Shown: in pieces, positions 24,901-36,125 of the stretch | How positions within the stretch are numbered: position 1 is the stretch's first letter | How the letters are laid out: the number at the start of each line of letters is the position of its first letter | From: Atherinomorus stipes | Taxonomy: Eukaryota > Chordata > Actinopteri > Atheriniformes > Atherinidae | Direction of reading: 5' to 3' | Length of the DNA: 64,000 nt | Assembly: GCA_023101725.1 (NCBI GenBank) | Contig: JALJCO010012637.1 | Coordinates: 930,001-994,000, forward strand | Position numbers and translations under genes: made by a program | The notes under the pieces: generated by a model | What the model saw: only the letters and a program-made list of their open reading frames with translations | What the model was told of the DNA's origin: nothing | The model's database searches: none

Positions 24901-25470
24901 CCCTCTTTATTCAGTTAGCACATGAACTAGCAAATAAATATCTGTGACATATCTGTATTATTAGCCTACTTGCTGTTCAGTGTCTGGTAGAAGAAAGAGT
25001 TCATGGGAATTGAGGCCTTTCAGTGGTCTCAAAGACCTGCTGTGCTCAACACAACAGGGTAGAACTCATAAACGTATGAGAAGTATTCACACATCCACGT
25101 TATAGAGGCAACCCTCCTCTTCTTCTCCTTTTTACCTTGAGATGTTGGTGGTTTTGGTTGCTGTGGAGAACATCCCAGCACAGCTCCAGATGTGAGAGAA
25201 GAACCAGCCTTGACTCTCCTGCTTCTCCCACAAATTAGCCATGATTAGCACACTAACACAGCACCTGATTTCTATTCTCGAACATTGTAATTAAGTGTGT
25301 TTGCCTTACCGTTTTACATCCTGGTGCGCCACTTAGAGACGATTTACACCTCTGTTTTTAAAGAGGATAATGCAAAGTGGAGGAATATAAATGCACCGAG
25401 TCACTGAGACTGTACCTTGTTGAGGAATCTCTGTGTTGCAGGACTTGCCCTGTTTAACTATTCATACAGC
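24901..25470. other. Gene-free stretch, nothing recognised
   Basis: Single-copy-looking DNA without a frame or repeat that I recognise. Confidence 0.4.
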
Positions 25471-25474
25471 TTAA

Positions 25475-25960
25475 AGGCACTGTACCTGACTTTATTCTAA
25501 TCCCTCTAAAAAAATAAAATGCTCTCTACACGGTATATTATGTGGTAAAAAAAAAGGTCATTTTATAAAAATAAATTGCTCATTGATGCATGACGCATAT
25601 TCATGAATCCAGGCCTTTTTAGTTTTGGTTTCTAACGCTGTTGTGACGCTTTTCTCGGACATTGGGGTTCATTCTACAGAACTTCTGGTTTCCAATCAGC
25701 CACTAACAGCGTTTCCTAACGGGGAGCGCCCTCCCCTAGCGGGACATGACATTTCAAAAAGTCCATTCAAGTCGGCACCTATATTGCTGTATGGGACAAG
25801 TGTAAAGCCTCCTAATGTAACAAGACTGTTCAGGTTGATAAACAAGTTAAACATACACATGATCCTTCCTGCATGTCTGCACAAGACAAAGCAAGACAGG
25901 GGATGGTCTTTTTCATGCGTTTGTTTTATTATAAGCTTTAGGATATGACAGACTAATCTG
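25475..25960. mobile_element. Left part of a TTAA-type MITE
   Basis: TTAA at 25471-25474 is followed by AGGCACTGTACCTGAC, a terminus of the same general design as the other TTAA elements in the window. No matching inverted end is found downstream, so the element is truncated or its right end has diverged. The right boundary given is a guess. Confidence 0.35.
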
Positions 25961-26707
25961 TCATATTTAGATCTTCCTGCTGTCTGAAATGACTTACTCC
26001 AAATAAATAGAGTATATCTTCACAACTAAGGTCTCAAAAAAAGCTAAGAGATGTGAGATTACTAAAGAAGTGTTGGGATTATTTTAGAGTGAGTCAACGT
26101 AAAAGTTTAAGTCACAAAGAAATTCTAATCTTGATAACAGTGATTAAGCCAAAAACTTGTTTCCTGAGCATGAATCAATGACTTATGTGGTCAGGTGACA
26201 GAATTAAAGCTGACTGCTGGTTCAGAGAGTGTTTCAAATGACCTTCACATTACATTGTACAGACAAAAAGAAAGCATTTTGTTCTAGATCTCTAAAATCA
26301 GAATTTACATATACATGGGTTTTAATTAAAATTAGAATGATAATGTGAAAATAAATTTCTGTAAGTATCACAATTCTCTGAAAATGCATTTAGTCAAAAC
26401 GATCAGATATCTTGATTTTGGGTGATGACATAATTTGTTATGATGTACGTCCTCATTACGTGATTCTATCTGTTATCTATGTCTATTGATGGGTATATTT
26501 TCCTTCAAGGTTTCATATAAGAAATGGATTTCTTGTACCGTCTGCACCATCGTGCAAAGTACTTCCTTGTCTGGACAATGTTGTGAAACAAATCTCATAA
26601 AGTCACCTAAATCATTAAGTTAAATAATTCTGTTTTCGTTCAAGCCAAAATAAAAATCTTCTTGTCAGTCACTGAATAGAATATTTACACGACAAACTTC
26701 TGCTTGT
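25961..26707. other. Gene-free AT-rich stretch, nothing recognised
   Basis: No frame above 60 codons and no repeat signature. Confidence 0.4.
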
Positions 26708-26711
26708 TTAA

Positions 26712-27134
26712 AGGCCTACGACGGAACTTTTAGCAGTTTTCTCAGTGATGCACCCCCCCCTAATGACGACTACCTGTACTTGTACTGAGTCTTATTTTGA
26801 CTCTTGTTCTGTCCCTTCCTCTGTTTCTTTTCCTCTCTTCCTCCGGAAATGTTTCCTTGCATTTCTTTGCCGAATCCGACAATGCGCATTCAAAACACCC
26901 GCCTGTATTCATATATGGTTCATATTGTTTGCTAGTAAGTGACACCATGTGCAACCAGTAGTCAGCTGCAACGTCACAACCCCATCCCTGATACAAATAC
27001 TTAGTGCAGTTTCTGAGCCTCGGGACGCCTCTGAGCAGTGACAGTTTGAAAATGTGCATAATGAATGTTGGTGTTCCATTAAAATGAGTCAGAAACACAG
27101 ATTTTTTTAGGTCTAACAGTTACATTGTGTGTCT
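26712..27134. mobile_element. TTAA MITE, family A, copy 1
   Basis: Bordered by TTAA at 26708-26711 and 27135-27138. The right end in inverse reads AGACACACAATGTAACTG and the left end is diverged ('ggaacttttagcag' is kept). The interior is collinear with the second copy at 31197-31649, including 'ggaacttttagcagttttct', 'gcataatgaatgttggtgt' and 'agtcagctgcaacgtcaca'. It has no coding capacity. Confidence 0.75.
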
Positions 27135-27138
27135 TTAA

Positions 27139-27850
27139 AGGGGAAGTTCAGGATTTTTGACATAAAGCCTTATTTACAAGTGAGCCGGGTCACTACGTAT
27201 CACTTAAAGCAGCCCTTACTGATCTTGCATTTAAGAAAGCACAGCAAGATTATTTGAATATAAACAGTCCCGCCTCACTCCTAAGACCCACCCCCCTGTC
27301 CTCTCTGCCTCCAAATGCAGAAGCAAAGATCTGACAGGCAGGTCTCTTGGCCAATCCTAGGGGTGCACCCCACTTCAAGGATTGGTTGGAGTTTTTATTG
27401 AATATTTAGAGACTGGAATAATATTTTGTTTTGATTAATGGTGGGTCTGTCTTGTATTTCAGAGTTCCATTACCTCATCCACAGCATTTTACCCTATTGA
27501 AAAAATAGTGTAACAATGCAACATTGGTAAAGGTTGCTTTAAGACAGTTTCAACATATTTTATACCATTATTCTAGTTCCAGGAGGCCGCCGATGCTAAT
27601 GCTAGTGTGAGTCAATGAGTCTGATATAGTGGAGCACAAATTTAGAGAGATTTTAGTACAGATGGTTAAGATAAGGTCTCCAAAATGCCCATTTTGGGAT
27701 CGTTTGTTACCATCTGGTCTTAAAATCTTCCAGAATTTTGTTTTGAAAATCAAAAAAGGCCTACAGCTACTTCTTAAAGGTTTCTGAAAACCAAAGAACC
27801 TCAGATTACACACTATCCAACCAAAGTTAACAATCGATCTGCCATGCATT
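27139..27850. mobile_element. Arm of foldback element, interrupted by a smaller MITE
   Basis: After TTAA at 27135-27138 the sequence AGGGGAAGTTCAGGATTTTT matches the left arm of the foldback element at 34282. It is interrupted at 27206 and resumes at 27542 ('agacagtttcaac', 'ccgatgctaatgctag'). The opposite arm was not found, so the copy is incomplete. The part after about 27640 is not shared with the other copy. Confidence 0.6.
27207..27539. mobile_element. 333-bp MITE with TA duplication nested in the foldback arm
   Basis: The ends AAGCAGCCCTTACTG and the inverse AAGCAACCTTTACCA match at 11 of 15 positions and are followed by matching 'cttgcatt'/'gttgcatt' blocks. TA is present on both sides (27205-27206 and 27540-27541). 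Removing the element rejoins the arm sequence as seen at 34340-34352. This fits a Tc1/mariner-type non-autonomous element. Confidence 0.7.
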
Positions 27851-29499
27851 GTAGTTAGTTATTTATTGTCCATCCCCATTATAATTTCTGCTTATAGCAC
27901 TGCTGCGTATCCTACGCAGTTCTCTGTGCAGGGGGCTCTCATGATGAAGTCAGTTCACTTCCACATGTGCAATCTGAATATCCTGATCATAGACCTGTGA
28001 AAGCTCCCAAGTTCTGCAGGAACTCAAAAAATGGGCATCACCAAGAATATCAGAGACAAAGGAGAGCTTCTAAAGAGGATGTTCAAATCTCTGAATTATA
28101 CACAGACTGGAAAAGAGTCTCCTCCTAACTTGTTTGTTATCTCTCTGTAGCACCGTGTGTGCCTGTTTTCATGATTTCTTGCCTTATCACTTTATTTTCT
28201 TCTGCACTTACTGATGGAAAATCCAGAGTCCAATTAAATTTTCATGATTGATGCCTCAGCAGTCTAAGAGTATAACTCTTTTTAATTTTTCCCTTTGTAT
28301 GTCTTCTCCTCCATAAACCAGTTCAGTGACAGGGGATTTATTTGTCTTGGAAATACGCTTTTCAGTTTATTGTTTGCACTTTCTTAAAATGCATTTTGAT
28401 TTTACTTCCACTTCATTAATTTTTTATTGTTGCTGTATTATTTGAGGACAATTTCATCTGGCATGTTTTTTCTCTCTAATGTCTCTAAATTATTGGTTTA
28501 GTCTGCCAATTGTTTCTGTTTTTCTTTATTCTTCGTGAGGCCCAACTGACAGTGTTTTCCCTCAGCACTTCCTTTGTTGGATCTCTAAAAGTTGACTTTT
28601 CCATATTACTGGTAATGGCAAGATCTTAAATTTCCCATGGTAGGCATGTTGTGTTGTTGAAATGACTGCAAGGCAACAAAAATCAGGGAAAATGGGAGGG
28701 AATATTTATCTTGGTGCAGGATTTGTAGGCTTTTTAAATGAATAGCAGGCACATCTATAATGTCAAGACATCCATGCCGGTGAGAAAGTTGTCATCCTTG
28801 TGTTTGACTTTGTTCTCACACACTGACAGAGGTAAGTATGTGAGAAAGAGAGGAAGAGAGAGAGAGAGAGAGTATGACAGTCGTGAATGCTAAAACCAAT
28901 TAAAGTCATTGAAAATGAAACTGTCACACACAGTCCTCCAGAGCCGTGTCAAAACGAAAAGAAAAAATAGTTGAGCGACATTTCTGGAGTAGATCTGACT
29001 GCAGGGCCCACAGTTTTAAAAGTTAATCAGTTGTCTCTCATCCAAGGACAAAGTCTGACCATGAAGTTGGTGCTAGTTATCTTGTCCTATCTGATGGACT
29101 TGCTGCAGAGAATGGTCGGCCCATTGACCCATATCTAGATTTATTTTTCTTTTTTTAAAACCATTATGTGATCAGAGATTCATCTCAGAGTAGATGTAAT
29201 TGAATAAGCGCTTTCATCCGAGAGAGAGGTTTTTGATATGATGTTACAAACAAAAACAAAAAAAAAAGGTGATCGTGCAGAGCTGGTAAAGGTTGGGGCT
29301 GGCATTTAGTGAGTTTTATCAAGGGGTGTTCTGGTGAAAATGTGGGGGAGAGAGGATGCAGGAAAGGTCTGTAAGGTAGATCATAACCTGTTCAGAGAAA
29401 TCTAAGGTGGCCCAAGATGTTCAGCCTCTGCACATATTGGAGCAGTTCTTTACTGTCCATGTGGACGTTTTTAACTGACCTTTTATCTGAACTGGAAGG
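27851..29499. other. Gene-free stretch with (GA)n microsatellite at 28843-28872
   Basis: No exon or RNA gene is recognised. A GA-rich microsatellite lies at 28843-28872. The remaining sequence is AT-rich and single-copy-looking. Confidence 0.4.
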
Positions 29500-29700
29500 T
29501 TGTTGCAACAAGCCAGAATGCTGTCCTGCAGGATTTAGATGTTTCTGTCCGAATCAGATTGATGGGTCAACATGCTTGAGCAGAACTTGACAACGAGCTG
29601 TTTGGGAGATTCATTTCATCCGAATCATGTGTGTTGGATAAGGAAGTCATCTAAAACCTGCAGGACTGTGGCCTCTCGAGGACCGGAGTTTTTTGATAGA
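29500..29700. mobile_element. Degenerate hAT-like MITE copy
   Basis: Contains 'tgtcctgcaggatttagatg', 'atgggtcaacatgcttgag' and 'catctaaaacctgcaggac', ending in a 'cctctcgaggaccggag' block. It shares an internal variant with 9960-10085. Confidence 0.55.
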
Positions 29701-30440
29701 GAGAAAGATCAGAAAACCTGACTTGGTTTCCTTGGTAACCTGTCATGAACTGATCTGCATCACTGGAATGCTGCTACAGTAATTATTTGCAATGAAGAAA
29801 AACAAGTCATAGAAAACATGTCTCTTGTGCATTGTTAAAATCATGCTGATGTCATGCTTAGTCATCCTGTATGGCATATTGCTGCAGATCTTATTTGAGT
29901 ACAAGGAGTTTGGAGGCCTCAGGACCCCTTCCTGACAGTTTTTGCTGGATAAACTGCTGACAGAATATAAATGAGTAGTGTTGACAAAGATTTTCACGTA
30001 AAAGTGGCATCCATGTGAATAAAGGGTGCTGCTTTTTCCTGCTGAACATTGCCAGATTGCAGATTCATTTGAGCCTGACACAAATGAATCTGGGGGGTAC
30101 GTCTAATACCTGTTGCTCAGATTTCACACTGGGAGATGCTAGATGGCCCAGATTTGGCCCAAAGATCTTAAACTAAAGTTGATTTTGGTTATGCTGTGAA
30201 TTGTATTGGGCAGATATGATATAAATGGCTTTGATGTTGATTATGGCAGGTGTTGTACTGGCGAGACATGACCTGAAGGCCCAAAGAAAACACAAATTAG
30301 GACCATTTCTGCTGGATATGGATCCTAATTTAGGCAACTACATTTGCTCACATCTCACAATATGATAAAACTATTTGATAAAACTTAACAAATGGAAAAA
30401 TGTTCTTTATGGAGTGTCTCTGGGTCCTTGACAATGGTCT
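29701..30440. other. Gene-free stretch, nothing recognised
   Basis: A 112-codon minus-strand frame (29743-30081) has no domain character. Confidence 0.4.
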
Positions 30441-30444
30441 TTAA

Positions 30445-31192
30445 AGGAGTGATAACATAGCATACTATTTCATGTTGTTGATATTGTTGCATATGTCAAT
30501 TCTCCAAAGAAAAATAACATCACTTTTTACAGTGGGGGATTGTTTTGGCTAGCTAGATTTCCCTCCTCAGTAAAAAGGTTGGATGTGGTAATGATATGCA
30601 GCTCTGAAGACCAAGTTGACTTCATTTTGATTGGCTACACCTTATTTGGAAATTAGGCCAACCTGCCAATAGCTAGCGGTCAGAGTTTGCTAAAAGCTAT
30701 CTGTTAACATCATGGGCAATTTAGACAATGAACCATGTTTATCAAACAAGACAGCATTTAGAATATACATAAACTTACGGGTGATAACAACGTTGTGGTT
30801 GCCTCCTTCAGTGTTGCTACAGAAATTTTGATTTAAATCCATTTGTTCAAAAACCCAGACCTGAATTAATCCATGTTGACGGCAGTTAGACATGCATGCT
30901 AGCTCAACTTACATCAGTGCTGCGGGGGGGGGGGGAGCGGAGCAGAGGGTGAAAGGAGAGGGGAGGGGGAGGCTGCTCTCTTGATAGTGTGCTCTCATTG
31001 GAGAATATGAATTATGTAGAATGATAAGCTGCTGTCTGATTCAACCATTTTTGAACAAAGAAACAAAGCTGACCACCCATGAACAGGAACTTTGATACTC
31101 ACTCTGGACATTCACATGGCCTCATCAGTGCACAACAGATAATATTATACCCCCAAAACTCCAGAAAAGTGAAATTTGATGTCATGGCCCCT
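30445..31192. mobile_element. TTAA-type MITE-like element abutting family A copy 2
   Basis: TTAA at 30441-30444 precedes AGGAGTGATAACAT; the right end in inverse reads AGGGGCCATGACAT (10 of 14 match). It is followed by ATAA, a one-base variant of TTAA, which also serves as the left border of the next element. The middle includes a G-rich tract (30925-30970). The ends are diverged, so the call is moderate. Confidence 0.5.
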
Positions 31193-31196
31193 ATAA

Positions 31197-31649
31197 AGAC
31201 ACACAAAGGAACTTTTAGCAGTTTTCTCAGTGACGTGCTATCGACGGCTAAACTAGCATCCATCTTGCATCGTACCTGCACTGTGATTCATTCCAGCCAG
31301 TAAAAGACAGTCTTATCTTGACTCTTGTTCAGTCGCTTCCTTTCTTTTCCTCTCTTCCTCTGGTAACGTTTCCTTGTGTTGCTTTACCAAATCCGACATG
31401 ATGTGCGCTCAAAACACCCGTGTTCATATCTGGTTCATATCCGTTTGCAAGTACATAAAGCAGTGAGCAACCAATAGTCAGCTGCAACGTCACAGACACG
31501 CAGATAGAAAACTTACATAATGCTCTTTCTGAGCCCCAGGACACCTCTGGGCACTGACTGCTCGAATATGCGCATAATGAATGTTGGTGTGCCATCAAAA
31601 CGAGTCAGAAACGCATATTTTTAAGATCTAAAAGTTACGTTGTGTGTCT
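31197..31649. mobile_element. TTAA MITE, family A, copy 2
   Basis: The left end AGACACACAAAGGAACTTTT and the right end in inverse AGACACACAACGTAACTTTT match at 18 of 20 positions. The right border is TTAA (31650-31653) and the left border ATAA (31193-31196). It is collinear with 26712-27134 over its whole length. The short frames on both strands at 31079-31598 are non-coding by-products. Confidence 0.8.
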
Positions 31650-31653
31650 TTAA

Positions 31654-34277
31654 TGTTGTAGCTGATTGGTAAATTTAATAGTTCGGCATGTGTATGTGAT
31701 TTTTTTTTTTTTTTTAAGCTCTAGTGGTGATTATTTGACAGTACCCAGACAGTAATGCCAGGCCAGGATGCAATCAAGCATTGGCCACAATGAGGAGATG
31801 TAACCCCGATACACGGGGCAGAAGCTCAACCACTTGTGTACATGTAAATCCAAAAAAAGGGAGGGGGTTTCACAGATTGATAAATTCTTTGATCGATATC
31901 TCATTTTAATAAAGTTGCCCTGGGTATAGAGTTTAAAAGATTCTATCACAAAATTTAATTGTCAACTTTGTTGCCAGACGCAAAACGCAAAATGACCATA
32001 GTGAGGTTATACAGTACAAAATATTTTCCTGTTGAAATTATTATGCATTTAAGTTATTATAATGGTTATGATCACTTTTCATTTAAAGGCAAATCAACAC
32101 ACAATTTCTTCCTCTTGTATTCTCCTTTCCATAAGCCTGATCATACAGTATTTTACATCTCTTCATCACCAGATCAGAAACAATCTGGTCTGAGGATCTT
32201 TGTGAATGGATCTCATCAACAGCTTGTCTTCAAGTCCACAAGCCTGTTAATGACCCAATCATTTTAATGAGGTGAGTGTAATCGGGGAACTTCTAAAACC
32301 AGCTTTCACCAACCAGATCTGGACAATCCGGAACAGAAGAGGTTTTGGAGAGGTGGGTCTGCAGAGTCTGCCTCAGCAGGAGTGGTCATAATGTTTATGC
32401 ACTAACCAGCTGCAAGCGTTTGATCCAGCTCACCCTCACACCGCGGATGATGGTTTATATCAGACTGGCTTTGTTCATCCTCAGTTTCGATCAGTCAGCA
32501 AGTCTGAGCCAGCGTCCCGGCTAAATCAAGCCAGTCCCATCATCATCCAATTTCTCTTCTAAGCAGCAGCTCAGTGTTGCTCCAGGGCACCACACTAACC
32601 TCTGAAGAACATGAGCACCAAAACTAAATATACCCCCAGTGACTCTTGGGTAATCAGAGTCTTCTGTCGCCCAGAGAAGTCTCTGTTTAATTGCTCTGAT
32701 TAGATGAGCTACCAAGTCTATAAGTCAAAGGCATGAAGGGAGACTCCCTCATGTGCTGTAACACACATTGTTTCTAGACTAAGACAAAATTAAAATAGAC
32801 AGAGTGAAGTCAAAGAAAATAAAAGATCATGATCTCTGAAAGGTCTTGTTTGAGATTAACTGGGGAAATTTTGTCTCTGTACTTCCATATTTCTTCTATT
32901 TGTCTTCTGTTTACAAGTTTGTTTCTTTAAAGCAGAAAAACTTTCCAAGTTTCTTTCTTTTTTTGTAATTTAACAACTTCAGCCTTCAAGGAAGCTCCCA
33001 TACAAGCAGAACAACTAGCCCCACATTTGCACGACCTTTCATTCTGCCAGAGTCAGGGGAAATTGAAAAGGCGCTCCACCGCAGCCTGTGGGTTTAGAAA
33101 AAGATCAAATGAAAGTGAATTTATTAAAGACAGATATAAATATGATTCTATTCCCTGGATCTCCTCCTTCCCTCCCTCTCCCCGTACCCCCTCTCCAACT
33201 TAGAGGATTCTGTGCTAATTAGAAATGTGTTAAAATCACAAAGGAGGGAGAGAAAAGATCATACGGTATTAATGAACAGAGACAGAGGGATATCATCCAA
33301 TCTCTATCTCCATCTCATCTGTCCCTCTACACACACTCCCCCTCTTTATATCTGCCTTTGTTTCTCTTTTCTCCATTCCCTCAAAAACCCCTTTCTTTTT
33401 CTTTCTTACCCTTTTGTCTTCCAGTTCTCTTTTTCTTTAATATACAAATTCCTTGAAGATCCCTAAATTTCTCATTTTTACCCCCTCCCCCTTTTCCCCC
33501 TCCCATTTCTATAAACTCCCACGTCCTTCAGAGGTTCCAGTGCTTCATTAGGCAGCTGTGCTCTGCCTGGCGAGGTTGGAGGCCTGGCGCCGCGCCATGC
33601 TCGGAGTGTCTCAGCAGCCCGTGCCCATCCTTCTGCTCACCCAGCCCTACGCTTTTTAATTTTTGTTTACCAGCTCGTTATAAACTAATCCAGCAGGCTG
33701 TGTTATCCTCGTAAATGATGCAAGATCAACAGGACTGACCCAAAGATAAGTCAAGCAGATTCTTCAGTGGCTTGAAAAAGTACTCACTTTTAATTCATCA
33801 CTTTTTTCTTTTCTTTTTCTTTTAGTTACAACCTGTAATTCAAATTAATTTCTTGGGGGACGACAACACAAAAGGAAAAGTCTAAATTGGAATTTGGCAA
33901 AGGGAAATACCGCCATCAAAAACCCTTGTTTTCTCATATTTCTTGTCATTTTAATGCCTGGTGCTACTAAAAGCACATTTGTCTGGACAAATATAATAGC
34001 AACAAAAATAGCTCATAAGAGTTTAATTTAAAAACTGATATCTAGCCACTTTCCATGTTTTTCTTGATAAGTGATTTTGGTTATCAAGTTATTTATTATG
34101 ATGGTTATTTGGTTATCTCTTAATTTTTTCTATGGGTGTATATAATAAACATATATTGTATGACTGGTGCTCTAATGAAATTCAGAAGTAGCAATTACCC
34201 ACATTTAATTGTCACATAATCTCAGTGTACATCCCAGCATCCCTAACAATACCGTTCAAAGAGCAACATGAAACTCT
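31654..34277. other. Gene-free stretch; GC-rich island at 33540-33655
   Basis: No exon is recognised. 31959-32267 is a 102-codon open frame without domain similarity. 33150-33530 is strongly pyrimidine-rich. 33540-33655 is GC-rich with CpG pairs and stands out from its surroundings; it could be a conserved or regulatory segment, but there is no further support. Confidence 0.35.
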
Positions 34278-34281
34278 TTAA

Positions 34282-35136
34282 AGGGAAAGTTCAGGATTTT
34301 TTACAAAGGGCCTTATTTTCTAGTGAGCCAGGGTCCCACTTATCACTGGAGACAGTTTCATCTTATTTCATCTCATATTCTTGTTACCGGTGGTCCCCGA
34401 TGCTAATGCTAGCATAAATCAATAGGAATCTGCTAGCCTGTCATTAACAACAATCGCATCCTCTCCACAGAACACCCGAGGCAAATCAGTTATAACACAA
34501 GACTATTTGTGTAAATGCCGTGTTAACAAAATAATGTTACATACAAAACTTGTATTGTGCTACATTTTGATAGTAAAGTGTCTCAGCTACAACACATTTT
34601 TACTTCCTGTATTTGGCAGCGGAGTGATATTATCTGCCGTTTAGCGTACGAAGGAATTTGATTACAGTAAATGAACACTTATAAACCATGTTGCCTATAA
34701 ACTGTTCTTAATTCTGTAAACTAACAAGCTATTGAAAATGTGCGAAGACTGTTGCGGGCTTCTGTTTGTTTTGAACTGCATCACTCTCCTGTCTTACCAT
34801 CTGGAAGCAATGTATCATTCCGCTGCTGGTGAGTAACTAGTTCCTCAAAATGTAACGTGTAATTTGTGATGCAAGGTAAGTTTTATTTGTAATATTATTT
34901 TGTTAACACTGCATTTACTCAGATAGTCTTGATTTGCCTCAGGTGTTCTGTGGAGTGGAAACAATTGTTATTAATGACAGGCTAGCAGATTCCTATTAAC
35001 TTATGCTAGCATTAGCATCGGGGACCACCGGTAACAAGAATGTGCGATGAAATAAGTTGAAACGGTTTCCAGAGATAAGTAGGACCCTGGCTCACTGGAA
35101 AATGAGGCCCTATATCAAATATCTTGAACTTTCCCT
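34282..35136. mobile_element. 855-bp foldback element with about 290-bp inverted arms and TTAA duplication
   Basis: The left arm (34282 to about 34575) and right arm (about 34850 to 35136) are inverted copies. Both contain AGGGAAAGTTCA termini, 'gtgagccagggtcc' and 'gttaccggtggtccccgatg', followed by 'taggaatctgctagcctgtc'. TTAA borders both sides (34278-34281 and 35137-35140). The single-stranded form would fold into a long hairpin. No protein is encoded. A partial relative lies at 27139. Confidence 0.85.
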
Positions 35137-35140
35137 TTAA

Positions 35141-35574
35141 TGAAGGAAGGAACAGAGATGTGAAGAAGAAAGAATCAGTGTATGAAAAAAAGAATGATCA
35201 GAAACACTGAAGATCCCAAAGAGCACAAATCCATCATCACAAAATGGAAATGATACAGCACCAGACAGAATTGAATTATCTTTGTTATCATCAGGTAAAA
35301 ACACATATCACAATTTGTGAAATTTGGAGATGAACAGCTACTTCACAACTAATGATTAAAATCTATGATTAGATCAAAGACAAAGAGCTAATAATAACCC
35401 ACAACAGCCTCCTGGATTAATTAAAGAAATAATAAACGAACAGTAACCCCACTCCCAATGTCTAAATGAGTTGCATTCTCCTGTAGCCTAGATTTATAAG
35501 ATTTGATAGATGATTTATTTTTTAACAAAACTCATTTACAAAATTAACAGGTCTCACCTCACCCGAGGGAACCT
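35141..35574. other. Gene-free AT-rich stretch, nothing recognised
   Basis: No frame or repeat signature stands out. Confidence 0.4.
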
Positions 35575-36125
35575 GCCCAGTTCAGTTCAGTCCAATTCAA
35601 ATCCATTAATAAATAACACTTAAAACAACTTTGCTTGACCAAAGTACATCATCATAAAAGAAAAGATTACATATAAAATTTTACAGTAAAATCAATAAGA
35701 AGCAGCAGAAGAAAAGGTGCTCCTAGTCTTTTTATCATTTATGTAATTATTAAAATCATTATCATAGTGACTAGAAGGAAAAATCTTATTTTTACTGTCA
35801 GTTATGTTTAAAAATGAGTGTAATTATACAGTTATACAATTATACCACAGCTAATATTATTATTATTGTTGCTATTATTATTATTTACTTAATTCTTGCT
35901 CTAAGTATAATGAATTTTCTAAAAAATGCATTAAGTATACATTTTAGTTCTAACTGGAGCAAACTACCGACTGATCTACCTGGACACTATGAGGATCCCA
36001 GAACTGAACTTTATTCTTATTGAGGACTCAAGCTGCAGCTTTCTGATTGATTTTTGTGGCAGACCTGTAAATAGGCCATTATAATCCAGTCTGCTGCAGA
36101 TAAACACATGAACCATTTTAATCCT
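35575..36125 (-). mobile_element. Antisense LINE remnant (probably L2-like)
   Basis: The start resembles the inverse of an L2 3' end ('caattcaaatccattaataa'). The end (36075-36120) contains 'aatccagtctgctgcagata' and 'catgaaccattttaa', phrases common in antisense copies of teleost LINEs. A (TTA)n-rich tract sits at about 35855-35885. No intact frame remains. Family assignment is tentative. Confidence 0.4.

Noticed and set aside
25625..25948. 107-codon + frame as a small gene
   Set aside because: It lies within a TTAA-type MITE remnant and shows no domain or start context.
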